DNA of 27,282 nucleotides from JAQVSV01 sp041667045 (lineage in GTDB: Bacteria > Elusimicrobiota > Elusimicrobia > Elusimicrobiales > Elusimicrobiaceae), in NCBI GenBank assembly GCA_041667045.1, contig JBAYFS010000004.1, positions 1-27,282 on the forward strand, read 5' to 3'. Below the pieces are notes generated by a model. The model saw only the letters and a list, made by a program, of their open reading frames with translations. It searched no databases and was not told where the DNA came from. This document shows, piece by piece, positions 15,429 through 23,644 of the stretch; the stretch's first letter is position 1; each line of letters begins with the position of its first letter. The position numbers and the translations under genes are program-made.

Positions 15429-15935
15429 ATGCGCCGATTTTTCCGCCGGAAGAGAAACAACCGCAAGGGTCAGACGGTGGTAGAGCTTTTATTGATACTG
15501 CCGATATTTCTGCTGATGGTTTTTCTCATAATGGAAATAGGCATGCTGTCGTACCAGTTTATTTTGGCGCATCATGCCACCTTCGAAGTGGCGCGGATAT
15601 GTTCGCTTATCGCCGCGCCCAGGGTCCCCGGAGAGGATTACAGGGACACCGCCGAGCTTAAAGACGAAGCGAAACGTTTGTTTTCGGAAATGATGGGCAA
15701 GCCCAGAAAAGGCTCTTTCAATATCAAGGAAGGGGAACTGGATATCCGCTACGACACGGCGGAGTCCGACCCGCAGTCTCCGGATATAGAATACAAGGAT
15801 TTGATAGTATCAGCCGTATTTAACGCGAAGTATTTTTTTCCGTTCTCGTCGGTTGTTTTGGGCGGCGGCGAAAGCGGCACGGCAATAACGGTTACAATGA
15901 AAATGCCCGTAGGCGTTCCGCTCTGGGCCAAATGA
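15429..15935 (+). CDS. tadE: TadE-like pseudopilin
   Basis: A 168-residue protein with a very basic leader (MRRFFRRKRNNRK) followed by G-QTVVELLLILPIFLLMVFLI. This is the TadE-type prepilin signature (cleavage after Gly, Glu at +5) with a single N-terminal membrane helix. The remaining ~110 residues are extracytoplasmic, including the AHHATFEVARICSLIA segment that resembles the helix after the membrane part in TadE/TadF/TadG proteins. Minor pseudopilins of this kind are needed for Tad pilus biogenesis. It lies between the pilin gene and cpaB, as in Tad clusters. No clear Shine-Dalgarno is seen at the ATG. Confidence 0.85.
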   Translation: MRRFFRRKRNNRKGQTVVELLLILPIFLLMVFLIMEIGMLSYQFILAHHATFEVARICSLIAAPRVPGEDYRDTAELKDEAKRLFSEMMGKPRKGSFNIKEGELDIRYDTAESDPQSPDIEYKDLIVSAVFNAKYFFPFSSVVLGGGESGTAITVTMKMPVGVPLWAK

Positions 15936-15969
15936 CAGCTTTTAATTTGATGGTTTAGGAGGATGGATT

Positions 15970-16725
15970 ATGGAAAAGAAGGGACTGATGATGCCGTTGC
16001 TGGTGGCTTTTGTGGCCGCCGTTATATATTTCATGGCGATCAGCAGCAAGGAAATGGCCCTGAGCAAGGCTTATGAAACGGCGAACGTGATCATAGCCCG
16101 CACGGACTTGCCCGCGCGCACCGTCATTACCGAGGACCTGGTTGAGGTTATAGCCGTGCCCCGCAAGTTCATGCAGCAGGACGCTTATGAAGTCCGGTCC
16201 CCTTCGGATATTAAACTGGTTTCCAATCTGGTCACTTCCGTGCGCATTCCGCGCGGCAACCAGGTGACGCAGTCCTCGCTGATGAGTCTGAGCCCCGAAG
16301 CGGGTCTGAGCGTTAAGGTTTCTCCGACCTACCGCGGCGTTTCGCTTAAAGTCACGAACGATATCCTGGGCCTCATAAAACCGGGCGACCGCATAGACAT
16401 TCTGGTGACCTTCGAAGGCGTCATGAATGACGGACGCAAGGAAAAAGTCACCGCCACGATCCTGCAGAATATTCTGGTTCTGGGCGTGGGCGGCGATCTC
16501 GGCCAGGGCATGACGGCCCGGCAGGCGAAAGACCAGCAGAGCAAAACTAACGAGGCCAAAGCCTATTCCGACCAGGGCGTGTTAAGCCTGTCGCTGGACC
16601 CGGCGGAAGCCCAGTATCTCGCGCTGGCCCAGAAACAGGGCGACGTGTCCATAACCGTGCGCGGCCTGGGCGATATGGAACGGCATCCGCTTGAAATGGC
16701 CAGTTTCCGCAAAATATTCAGGTAA
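15970..16725 (+). CDS. cpaB: Flp pilus assembly protein CpaB/RcpC
   Basis: A 251-residue protein with an N-terminal membrane anchor (about 6-25), then an SAF-type beta-clip domain (about 38-105: VIIARTDLPARTVITEDLVE, and IPRGNQVTQSSLM). A RcpC/CpaB C-terminal region follows, with GVSLKVTNDILGLIKPGDRIDI and GVLSLSLDPAEAQYLALAQKQG, both strong family segments. CpaB stabilises or gates the outer-membrane secretin in the periplasm and may bind peptidoglycan. The ribosome site AGGAGGA (15957-15963) lies 6 nt before the ATG. The short secretin gene follows after 14 nt, the usual order in Tad loci. Confidence 0.93.
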   Translation: MEKKGLMMPLLVAFVAAVIYFMAISSKEMALSKAYETANVIIARTDLPARTVITEDLVEVIAVPRKFMQQDAYEVRSPSDIKLVSNLVTSVRIPRGNQVTQSSLMSLSPEAGLSVKVSPTYRGVSLKVTNDILGLIKPGDRIDILVTFEGVMNDGRKEKVTATILQNILVLGVGGDLGQGMTARQAKDQQSKTNEAKAYSDQGVLSLSLDPAEAQYLALAQKQGDVSITVRGLGDMERHPLEMASFRKIFR

Positions 16726-16739
16726 CGCATGGAACGAAA

Positions 16740-17489
16740 ATGAAACTATTGAACAAAATATCGCGTTTATCCGTCGTCGGGGTTCTGCTTTTGGGAACAG
16801 GGGGGCCGTCGGCCTTCGCCCGGGCGACGAACCTTGTGGCGGTGAGCGCCGATGTCGTCGAAATAAGCGGTTCCCTTAACACCAATATCGGGTTTTCCTG
16901 GAATACCACGTTTGATTTCGCGGAAAAATCAATTCCCGGAATTTTCACGATAGGCGAGTTCGAGCGCAAAACCGGCCTGGCGACCACGCTGAAACTGATG
17001 GAGCAGGAAGGAAAAGCGCAGATTATCTCAAACCCCAAGCTTATTACGAAAAGCGCGACGCAGGCCGATTTCGTGGTGGGCGGCGAATTGCCCATTCCTT
17101 ATACTAACGCGCAGGGCGGCCTGGGCGCGGACATGAAGAAGTTTGGCGTTGTTCTCAATATTCTGCCGGTCATAACCAACCCCAAAATAGGGCTGGTGGA
17201 CGTGCAGGTGCGCCTGGAAGTTTCCCGGCCTGATTATTCCAAGCCGGTTATCGTATCCGGCACCACAATCCCCACCATGCTCACGCGCCAGATCAACACT
17301 CAGGTTGAATTGAAAAGCGGGGAAACCCTTGTTATCGGCGGCCTAAAATCCAGTTCAAGAAACGTTAGCTATTCGCGTGTGCCGTTTTTGGGGAAAATAC
17401 CGCTTATCGGGTTATTGTTCAGGCAGACCGAAGTTTTGGAAGAGCAGAGATCCCTGTTTTTGTTCGTAACGGTTGAGATTGTTAACTAA
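16740..17489 (+). CDS. cpaC: Minimal secretin (CpaC/RcpA-like) lacking N-domains
   Basis: The outer-membrane channel for the Tad machine. The 249-residue product has a signal peptide (cleavage near AFA-RAT) and goes almost directly into the secretin core: VSADVVEISGS, EQEGKAQIISNPKL, FVVGGELPIPY, a long lip/gate region, LKSGETLVIGGL, and the closing segment VPFLGKIPLIGLLFR with FLFVTVEIV. Typical CpaC/RcpA proteins exceed 400 residues and carry an N-terminal N1/BON-type ring. Only about 20 residues precede the core here, so the periplasmic rings are missing. The start overlaps a 4-codon frame (16729-16743) by ATGA. CpaB just upstream might replace the missing periplasmic part; that is inference. 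Confidence 0.9.
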   Translation: MKLLNKISRLSVVGVLLLGTGGPSAFARATNLVAVSADVVEISGSLNTNIGFSWNTTFDFAEKSIPGIFTIGEFERKTGLATTLKLMEQEGKAQIISNPKLITKSATQADFVVGGELPIPYTNAQGGLGADMKKFGVVLNILPVITNPKIGLVDVQVRLEVSRPDYSKPVIVSGTTIPTMLTRQINTQVELKSGETLVIGGLKSSSRNVSYSRVPFLGKIPLIGLLFRQTEVLEEQRSLFLFVTVEIVN

Positions 17490-17504
17490 TTTGACGGAGA
17501 GCGT

Positions 17505-19739
17505 ATGTCGCTGGAGAGTGTCCCTCGTATAATTACCGTGGTCGGTCCCAAGGAAGGTGTCGGGAAAACCACGGTTGTTATGAACCTCGCCCTTGCCTGG
17601 GCGGGGATTCAGCGCCGTAATGTGCTCATCGTGCCGCTCGATCCGCTGGTCAGGCAGGAGCACAGCGGGTATCTGCGTCTGCAACCGCCGTCCGTGGCGG
17701 ATCTCGTGCGCAGCATAGGCGCGCAGTCTCTGAGCGTCGCGGGCGGACTTCTGAAAGGAAAACTGCCCATGTCACAATGGGGCGTTGGCGTTCTGCCGCT
17801 GGCTTATAAGCGTTCGGAAATCGACTCCATTTCTCCCGGCGTGCTGATGCCAATACTGGCGAAACTGTCAAACTCGTTCGACATTTTCTTTGACGTGGAA
17901 TCGAATTTTTCCATGCAGACTTTCGCTTTTGACGTCGCGGACCAGGTTTTCTGGGTTACGCGGGCCAGCAGGGAAAATCTGGACTCCACCGCCCAGCTGT
18001 TCCATGATTACCGGGACATGCACTTTCCGCTCGACCGCTTTGAAGTGCTTTGCAACTGCTATGACCTGCCGGGTTCCGTGGATCCTGAAGAGGTGGAGAA
18101 GTTCTTCGGCCAGCTTAACAAGAAAGTGCTGGCCTTCCTGCCGTGGGAAGACAGCATTCCCATGCTGGCAAACCACCTGAAACTGGAAGTTGTTGAAAAC
18201 CCCCAGACTCTTTGGGTTAAAGGCCTGCGCATGGTGCTGGGCAAGCTCATGAACGTCCAGCCGCTTGAAAAAAACTGGGCCACCTCCGTTTCGGACGAGG
18301 ATTTCAAAAGGGCGTCCGGCGCGATATGGGCCGTGTCGTCGGCTATCGGTTCGGCATCGCCGCACGCCGGCGCGCACCAGTCCGGCTCCGCCGGGGGGCA
18401 GGACCCCGCAAAACCGAAAGATTCCGATTTGCCGCCTTTCTGGGACGAGCTTAAACAGAAGATACACAAGCAGGTCGTAAAATCGCTGGAACTTGAGCGT
18501 ATCCGCATAACGGAAGAAACGGCGCAGAACCAGGAAGTGCGCAAAAAGGTTTCCAACATCGCTGACCAGTTGCTGCAAAAAGAGCCTAACCTGCAGCTGG
18601 GGCGCGAGCAGCGCGTCCGCTTCGTAAACGAGCTTTTGGACGAAATTTTAGGCTTGGGTCCCATTGAAGAACTGATGCGCGATCCGAGCGTAACCGAAAT
18701 CATGGTCAACGCGCCGGACAAGGTTTTCATAGAAAAATCCGGAAAGCTGATACTCACCAAATACTCCTTCCGGGACGAAGACCATATCATACAGGTCATC
18801 AAAAGAATCGTTGCGCCGCTGGGCCGGCGCATAGACGAATCCACTCCGCTTGTGGACGCGCGCACGAAAGACGGTTCCCGCGTTAACGCCATTATTCCGC
18901 CGCTGGCGGTTTCCGGCCCCGCGCTGACGATTCGGCGGTTCTCGCAAAAACCGTTCGGTCCGGAAGATTATTACCGGTTCGGCACTATTTCGCGCGACGC
19001 CATGGACTTTTTGAAGTATTGCGTTATCCTGCGCAAGGACATCATCATTTCCGGCGGAACGGGAACCGGAAAAACAACGTTTTTAAACGCGCTGTCCAGT
19101 TACATTCCGGAAGACGAGCGTATCGTCACGGTGGAAGACACCGCCGAGTTGAAACTCCAGCAGATACACTGGGTGCGGCTTGAAAGCCGTCCGCCCAACG
19201 TGGAAGGGAAAGGCGAAGTTTCCATCCGCGATCTGGTTAAAAACTGCCTTCGTATGCGGCCTGACCGCATTGTGGTCGGCGAGTGCCGCGGTTCTGAAGC
19301 TTTGGACATGTTGCAGGCCATGAACACCGGACACGAAGGTTCTCTGGCCACTATTCACGCGAACACGCCGCGCGACGCGCTGACCCGCCTTGAGGCCATG
19401 TGTCTTATGGCCGGCGCGGATCTGCCGATTTGGGCTTTGCGCGAAATGATAACGTCGGCCGTGCATATGGTGGTCCAGCTGACCCGGTTCGCGGACGGCA
19501 CGCGCAAGGTGACAGCCGTCACCGAAATCACGGGCCGCGAGGAAAACCAGATTCTGACGCATGATATTTTCCGTTTCAAGCAGACCGGAGTAGATGAGCG
19601 GGGCAAGGTCGTGGGCGAATTCTACGCCACCGGCGAGCCGCCCAAATTCTATCCCGAATTCAAGTCCAAGGGCATTGACGTGCCTATTGAAATGTTCTGG
19701 AATGCCGAACAGAAAAAGCAGCGCGGAGTCTCCGCATAG
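17505..19739 (+). CDS. cpaF: Fused TadZ/CpaE-like MinD ATPase + CpaF/TadA secretion ATPase
   Basis: One unbroken 744-residue frame joins two Tad proteins that are normally separate. Residues 1-250 are a MinD/ParA-type domain with deviant Walker A GPKEGVGKTT (signature Lys16, Lys21), VLIVPLDP, and FDIFFDVES with Asp130. This matches the ATPase half of TadZ/CpaE, the pole-localising factor, without its receiver-like N-domain. A Gly/Ser/Pro-rich linker spans about 275-310. Residues 310-744 are a CpaF/TadA hexameric ATPase: DPSVTEIMVN, RRIDESTPLVDAR, Walker A GGTGTGKTT (517-525), TVEDTAEL, Walker B region DRIVVGECRG, and SLATIHANTPRDALTRLE. GGAG lies 5 nt before the ATG. The fusion would tie positioning and motor in a 1:1 ratio. 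Confidence 0.93.
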   Translation: MSLESVPRIITVVGPKEGVGKTTVVMNLALAWAGIQRRNVLIVPLDPLVRQEHSGYLRLQPPSVADLVRSIGAQSLSVAGGLLKGKLPMSQWGVGVLPLAYKRSEIDSISPGVLMPILAKLSNSFDIFFDVESNFSMQTFAFDVADQVFWVTRASRENLDSTAQLFHDYRDMHFPLDRFEVLCNCYDLPGSVDPEEVEKFFGQLNKKVLAFLPWEDSIPMLANHLKLEVVENPQTLWVKGLRMVLGKLMNVQPLEKNWATSVSDEDFKRASGAIWAVSSAIGSASPHAGAHQSGSAGGQDPAKPKDSDLPPFWDELKQKIHKQVVKSLELERIRITEETAQNQEVRKKVSNIADQLLQKEPNLQLGREQRVRFVNELLDEILGLGPIEELMRDPSVTEIMVNAPDKVFIEKSGKLILTKYSFRDEDHIIQVIKRIVAPLGRRIDESTPLVDARTKDGSRVNAIIPPLAVSGPALTIRRFSQKPFGPEDYYRFGTISRDAMDFLKYCVILRKDIIISGGTGTGKTTFLNALSSYIPEDERIVTVEDTAELKLQQIHWVRLESRPPNVEGKGEVSIRDLVKNCLRMRPDRIVVGECRGSEALDMLQAMNTGHEGSLATIHANTPRDALTRLEAMCLMAGADLPIWALREMITSAVHMVVQLTRFADGTRKVTAVTEITGREENQILTHDIFRFKQTGVDERGKVVGEFYATGEPPKFYPEFKSKGIDVPIEMFWNAEQKKQRGVSA

Positions 19740-19749
19740 CGGAACAGGT

Positions 19750-21324
19750 ATGAGGAATAAAATTTTCAGCGGAATTTTAAAACAGATGGTATTGGCCGTT
19801 CTGGCGGCGGGCGGGCTTTGCGTTTTCGCCGCGCGCGCCGGCGCCACGGTGCTTTTGGATCCGGAAATAAAGCAGGTGCTTTGCGCCGAGCGCAAAATAC
19901 AGCTGTTTTATTATTACCTTGAGCTTAACCGCGACCCTGAAGTGATAAACGCCAAGGTGGAGTGCAACGGCGAGGAGCGGACTGTCGCCATGCCCAACTG
20001 GATGGACGAAGAAGTCAAGGCCATGTCCGGCAGGAAAGTGTGGCGCGAGCCGGCGGAAGGCGAACTGAGCGAAGCCGCTTTGTGGCAGACGCCCGTCGCG
20101 CTTTTATACAGTTTCACGGATGTGACCAAAAAAACTTTTCCGCGCGATAAGAAGGGCGACGCCATTATTCCCTCTAAGCTTATAAAGGAATATGCGGACA
20201 TTAACGTGCGCTACCAGCTTGCGCTGGACAGGATTTACCGCGCGCGCCTTTTCAGTTCTTTCGGGGGCAGGGGCAGGTCCATTCTGGCCACGTTTGATCT
20301 TATTTCCAAGGAAATGGAAAGCCTTTCGGACGCGCTGTCCAGCAACGATTCCGACCGGTACGCCGCGTCGGTTACCGCCATTTCGGTTTTAACCCAGGAC
20401 GCTTTCAGCGAACTTTTCCGCGTGCCGCGCCAGGCCCAGGAAGAAGGCAAGGGAGACAGCAGTTCCATAATGGGATATCTCCTGACCATTATAGGCATGA
20501 TTGTGGTGTTCGGCGGCGCGTTCCTGTATATGCAGAAAGAGCGCGAGCGAATGCGCGACTACGTTGACCATTATATCCAGCGCAGCAAAGAATGGACGGA
20601 TGATTTTAACCGGCAGTTTTTGCAGGTTAAGGTGCAGTATCTGGCGTTGGTTCCGGCCGGCATTTTCGTTCTGCTGGGCCTGTTAACGTTTAATCTGATC
20701 GCCCTGGTGCTTTTCACCATCATCGGCATTTACGTCGGCTTGCACATGCCGTCCTGGACTTTGAATTTCCTCAAAGCGCGCCGCGGCAAAAAAATAGACG
20801 CGCAGCTTATGGACGCGCTTATTCTGCTTTCCAACTCGCTTAAATCGGGCATGGACATCGTGCAGGGGTTTGAACTTGTGTCAAAGGATCTTACCCCGCC
20901 CATTTCGGACGAGTTCGGGCTGGTTATTAAAAATTACCAGCTGGGAACGTCGTTTGAAGCCGCGCTGGCCGGAATGGAAGAGCGCGTTTCAAGCCGCATG
21001 CTGACCTACATGGTCAAGGCCATCGTGCTGCAGCGGCAGGTCGGCGGAAACCTGACCAAGATTTTCGCGCGCATCGTGGAAAATATCCGCGAGGAGTCGA
21101 AGCTGGACGATAAAATAAAATCGCTGACCGCACAGCAGAAAATCCAGTCTATAGTGGTCGGCATAATGCCGTGGATTATGGTCGGCGTGATGTTCATGTT
21201 CCAGCCGGAAACCATGATCCGTTTTTACACCAGTGCCATAGGCGTAGCCGTGCTTGTATTCGCGATGACCTGGATAGGGATAGGCATGAAGGTTGTAGCG
21301 AAACTGGGCGAAATCAAGGTTTAA
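19750..21324 (+). CDS. tadB: TadB-like inner-membrane platform protein with extra N-terminal exported domain
   Basis: The 524-residue protein is much longer than usual TadB (about 300-330). It begins with a signal-peptide-like segment (cleavage near AGA-TVL, residue 33), then about 190 residues of a mostly helical, unrecognised extracytoplasmic domain, then a membrane segment (about 239-260). The TadB/type II secretion F domain follows: membrane pairs around 300-345, the conserved cytoplasmic part LMDALILLSNSLKSGMDIVQG and ISDEFGLVIKNYQLGTSFEAAL, LQRQVGGNLTKIFARIVENIRE, and two terminal helices. TadB and TadC form the platform moved by the CpaF ATPase. The start at 19750 gives the signal peptide; the open frame reaching back to 19594 lies inside the ATPase gene. 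Confidence 0.9.
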   Translation: MRNKIFSGILKQMVLAVLAAGGLCVFAARAGATVLLDPEIKQVLCAERKIQLFYYYLELNRDPEVINAKVECNGEERTVAMPNWMDEEVKAMSGRKVWREPAEGELSEAALWQTPVALLYSFTDVTKKTFPRDKKGDAIIPSKLIKEYADINVRYQLALDRIYRARLFSSFGGRGRSILATFDLISKEMESLSDALSSNDSDRYAASVTAISVLTQDAFSELFRVPRQAQEEGKGDSSSIMGYLLTIIGMIVVFGGAFLYMQKERERMRDYVDHYIQRSKEWTDDFNRQFLQVKVQYLALVPAGIFVLLGLLTFNLIALVLFTIIGIYVGLHMPSWTLNFLKARRGKKIDAQLMDALILLSNSLKSGMDIVQGFELVSKDLTPPISDEFGLVIKNYQLGTSFEAALAGMEERVSSRMLTYMVKAIVLQRQVGGNLTKIFARIVENIREESKLDDKIKSLTAQQKIQSIVVGIMPWIMVGVMFMFQPETMIRFYTSAIGVAVLVFAMTWIGIGMKVVAKLGEIKV

Positions 21325-21335
21325 AGGTCATATTT

Positions 21336-22223
21336 ATGGACATAACGAGATTACTGATATTGTCCGCGGGCGTAGTCAGCACGATAGGGGTTTTCGTTCT
21401 GCTCCAGCGTCTTTTCACGCCGGTCCAGAAAGACGAAAATTCCATTTCCTCGCTTGTAAAATACAAAAGCAAGGAAACATCGGCGTTCGCCAGCGTCAAT
21501 CCCAACGGCAGCATCATAGACAAGATTGACTACTTTTTCGTCTTTACCCTCAATAAAAAAGCGTCACTCGAAAAAACCCATATGCTGCTGGGCTCGCCGG
21601 AAAACAAGACCCCGCTCGGCATTCTGCACGAAAAGATTATTTTTGCGCTGGTGTTTCCGGGCATAGGAATCGCTCTTACCCGTTCGCCGTTTTTCATTCT
21701 GCTTGTACCTTTGTTTTTCTTTATACCAGACGCTCTGAATAACGCGAAAATACGCGCCCGCCAAAATGAAATTTTGGGCAATTTCGCGACGTTCGTGGAC
21801 CTCTCGGCCCTGATTATCGAATCGGGCCTTGATTACATAACCGCTTTCGACCGTATCGTAAGGCTGGCGGATAAAAAGACCCAGCTTGAGTTCGAGATCG
21901 AAAAAACGCTCAACGAGGTTCAGCTGGGCTATTCGCGGCGCGAGGCGCTGGAACGGTTCGCGTCGCGCACGGACATTCAGGAACTGCGTTCGTTCGTGGG
22001 GCTTATCATCCAGTCCGATGAACTGGGCACAAGCCTTGTGGAACTGCTGCGCAACTTTTCTTCGGACATGCGCTTCCGCCGATTGACCCGCGCGGAAAAA
22101 CTGGCCGCCCAGGCTTCCACGAAGATGCTTATACCGCTGTTCATTTTCATATTCCCGACAGTGTTCATCCTGATGCTGGGACCCATGGTTATGGATCTGC
22201 TGTCCGGGTCACTTTCAATGTAG
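21336..22223 (+). CDS. tadC: TadC-like inner-membrane platform protein
   Basis: A 295-residue integral membrane protein that pairs with TadB to form the pilus platform. It has an N-terminal membrane helix (about 5-24), a hydrophilic stretch, two membrane segments (about 105-140), a type II secretion F domain and a final membrane helix (about 265-290). The F domain is marked by FVDLSALIIESGLDYITAFDRI, LNEVQLGYSRREALERFASR and SFVGLIIQSDELGTSLVELLRN. The segment SDMRFRRLTRAEKLAAQASTKMLIPL before the last helix is strongly TadC-like. The start at 21336 is chosen because it follows the tadB stop by 11 nt and opens on a membrane helix; an open frame back to 21171 is inside tadB. Confidence 0.93.
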   Translation: MDITRLLILSAGVVSTIGVFVLLQRLFTPVQKDENSISSLVKYKSKETSAFASVNPNGSIIDKIDYFFVFTLNKKASLEKTHMLLGSPENKTPLGILHEKIIFALVFPGIGIALTRSPFFILLVPLFFFIPDALNNAKIRARQNEILGNFATFVDLSALIIESGLDYITAFDRIVRLADKKTQLEFEIEKTLNEVQLGYSRREALERFASRTDIQELRSFVGLIIQSDELGTSLVELLRNFSSDMRFRRLTRAEKLAAQASTKMLIPLFIFIFPTVFILMLGPMVMDLLSGSLSM

Positions 22224-22235
22224 GCTTATGGCGTT

Positions 22236-23597
22236 ATGAAACTTAGACTGATTTTATTTTTCCTGCTGTCTTTCTTATCCTGCGGCGTTTACGCGCAGGA
22301 TGACTCGCCCGTTATTGAAAACGGAGCCAATGTCGGTATCGGGAAAAACGCCCCCGCGGCGCCCAAGGGAAGCGAAGAAAGCCTTTTCATAGATTTAAAG
22401 CGCGTGAATCTGGGAACGCTTTCCAATGTCGAGGAAAAGAAGCAGTACCTGACGACCATCCAGCTGGAGAAACAGCGCATTCAGTGGCATATGCTCAGAA
22501 GCATATATGAAAACGCTTTCCGGCTTTATAAAGAGGGCGATTATGAGCGCAGCCAGGAAATCGCGGCACGGATTCTGGCTATCGACCCTAATTTCCAGGA
22601 CGCGCAGCTCCTCATGCAGGCTTCCGGGCAGCTGGGCTCATCCCGCAGAGGCTTTATGTCGGAGCAGGCGCTGCTTGACGAAAAATTCTCCGAGGGCCTG
22701 GCTTTGTATAAGCAGGGCAGACTGGTGGAGGCTTCGCGGGAATGGGAAGACGTGCTTAAGCTTTCTCCCAATAATCTCAAAGCCAACTACTGGCTTAAGA
22801 AGGCGCGCCGGGAAATAGCGGACGAGCATGTGCGCCGCGGCAATATTGCCTATTCCGAACACCGCCTTGACGAGGCGCTCAACCAGTGGTACAACGCCTT
22901 GCTGTTACGCAAGGAAGACCAGTCCATCGTGGAAAAAATCACCAAGGTGGAAAACGAATTGCGCGAAGACAAGGCCAATAAACAGTTGCAGGCCGCGCTG
23001 GACTATTACGGGCAGGGCAAAATTGTGGAAGCGTATGAGTCGCTCAAGGGAGTTTTGGAAATACAGCCAGGCGACAGCAAGGCCCAAAAGCTGGCCGACG
23101 AAGTGAAAAGCGAAATCGCCGGCGGGTTTATAAATAACGGCAAGAAGTCCTACGCCGCCAGAAGATACAACCAGGCCATTGAGCAGTGGAACAAGGCCAA
23201 AGACTGGGGGTATGACGGCCGGTATATCAATCTGCTTGTCGCGCGCGCCAAAGAGCAGATGCGCCGCGACGAGGAAGCCAAGCAGCGCCGAACGGAAGAG
23301 GCGCAGCGCGCCGCCGAGGAAGCGGCTGAACGCGAGCGCAAGGAGCAGGAAGACGAGCGCAAGGCCAAGCTGCAGAAGGAGCTGGGCAGCGGCGACGGCG
23401 CTACCCTGCCGGGCAAAGAGCCCAGCGCGGAAAACAAGAAAGCCGCCCAGCGGCATTATCTGAACGGCTACCTGTTTTTCCAGCAGAACGATTATAACAA
23501 GGCCCGCGAGGAGTGGACTATAGCTAAACAGCTTGACCCCACCAATCCCGAGCCGGAGGCCGGACTCAAGCGCATAGAGGAAATGTACTCGCAGTAG
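22236..23597 (+). CDS. Exported TPR-repeat protein (possible TadD equivalent)
   Basis: A 453-residue protein with an N-terminal signal (MKLRLILFFLLSFLSCGVYA; a weak lipobox around FLSC is possible). At least five TPR-like helix pairs follow, such as AFRLYKEGDYERSQEIAARI, GLALYKQGRLVEASREWEDV and GNIAYSEHRLDEALNQWYNA. A charged coiled coil rich in Glu/Arg/Lys comes next (about 348-388), then a last TPR (LNGYLFFQQNDYNKAREEW). TadD in Tad systems is a TPR lipoprotein that helps the secretin, so the position 12 nt after tadC supports that role. The repeats are also generic, so a broader scaffold role remains possible. Confidence 0.8.
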   Translation: MKLRLILFFLLSFLSCGVYAQDDSPVIENGANVGIGKNAPAAPKGSEESLFIDLKRVNLGTLSNVEEKKQYLTTIQLEKQRIQWHMLRSIYENAFRLYKEGDYERSQEIAARILAIDPNFQDAQLLMQASGQLGSSRRGFMSEQALLDEKFSEGLALYKQGRLVEASREWEDVLKLSPNNLKANYWLKKARREIADEHVRRGNIAYSEHRLDEALNQWYNALLLRKEDQSIVEKITKVENELREDKANKQLQAALDYYGQGKIVEAYESLKGVLEIQPGDSKAQKLADEVKSEIAGGFINNGKKSYAARRYNQAIEQWNKAKDWGYDGRYINLLVARAKEQMRRDEEAKQRRTEEAQRAAEEAAERERKEQEDERKAKLQKELGSGDGATLPGKEPSAENKKAAQRHYLNGYLFFQQNDYNKAREEWTIAKQLDPTNPEPEAGLKRIEEMYSQ

Positions 23598-23644
23598 CGG
23601 CGGTTTTACCCTGAAATTATTTTGGATATCGTGGTGCACAACGT

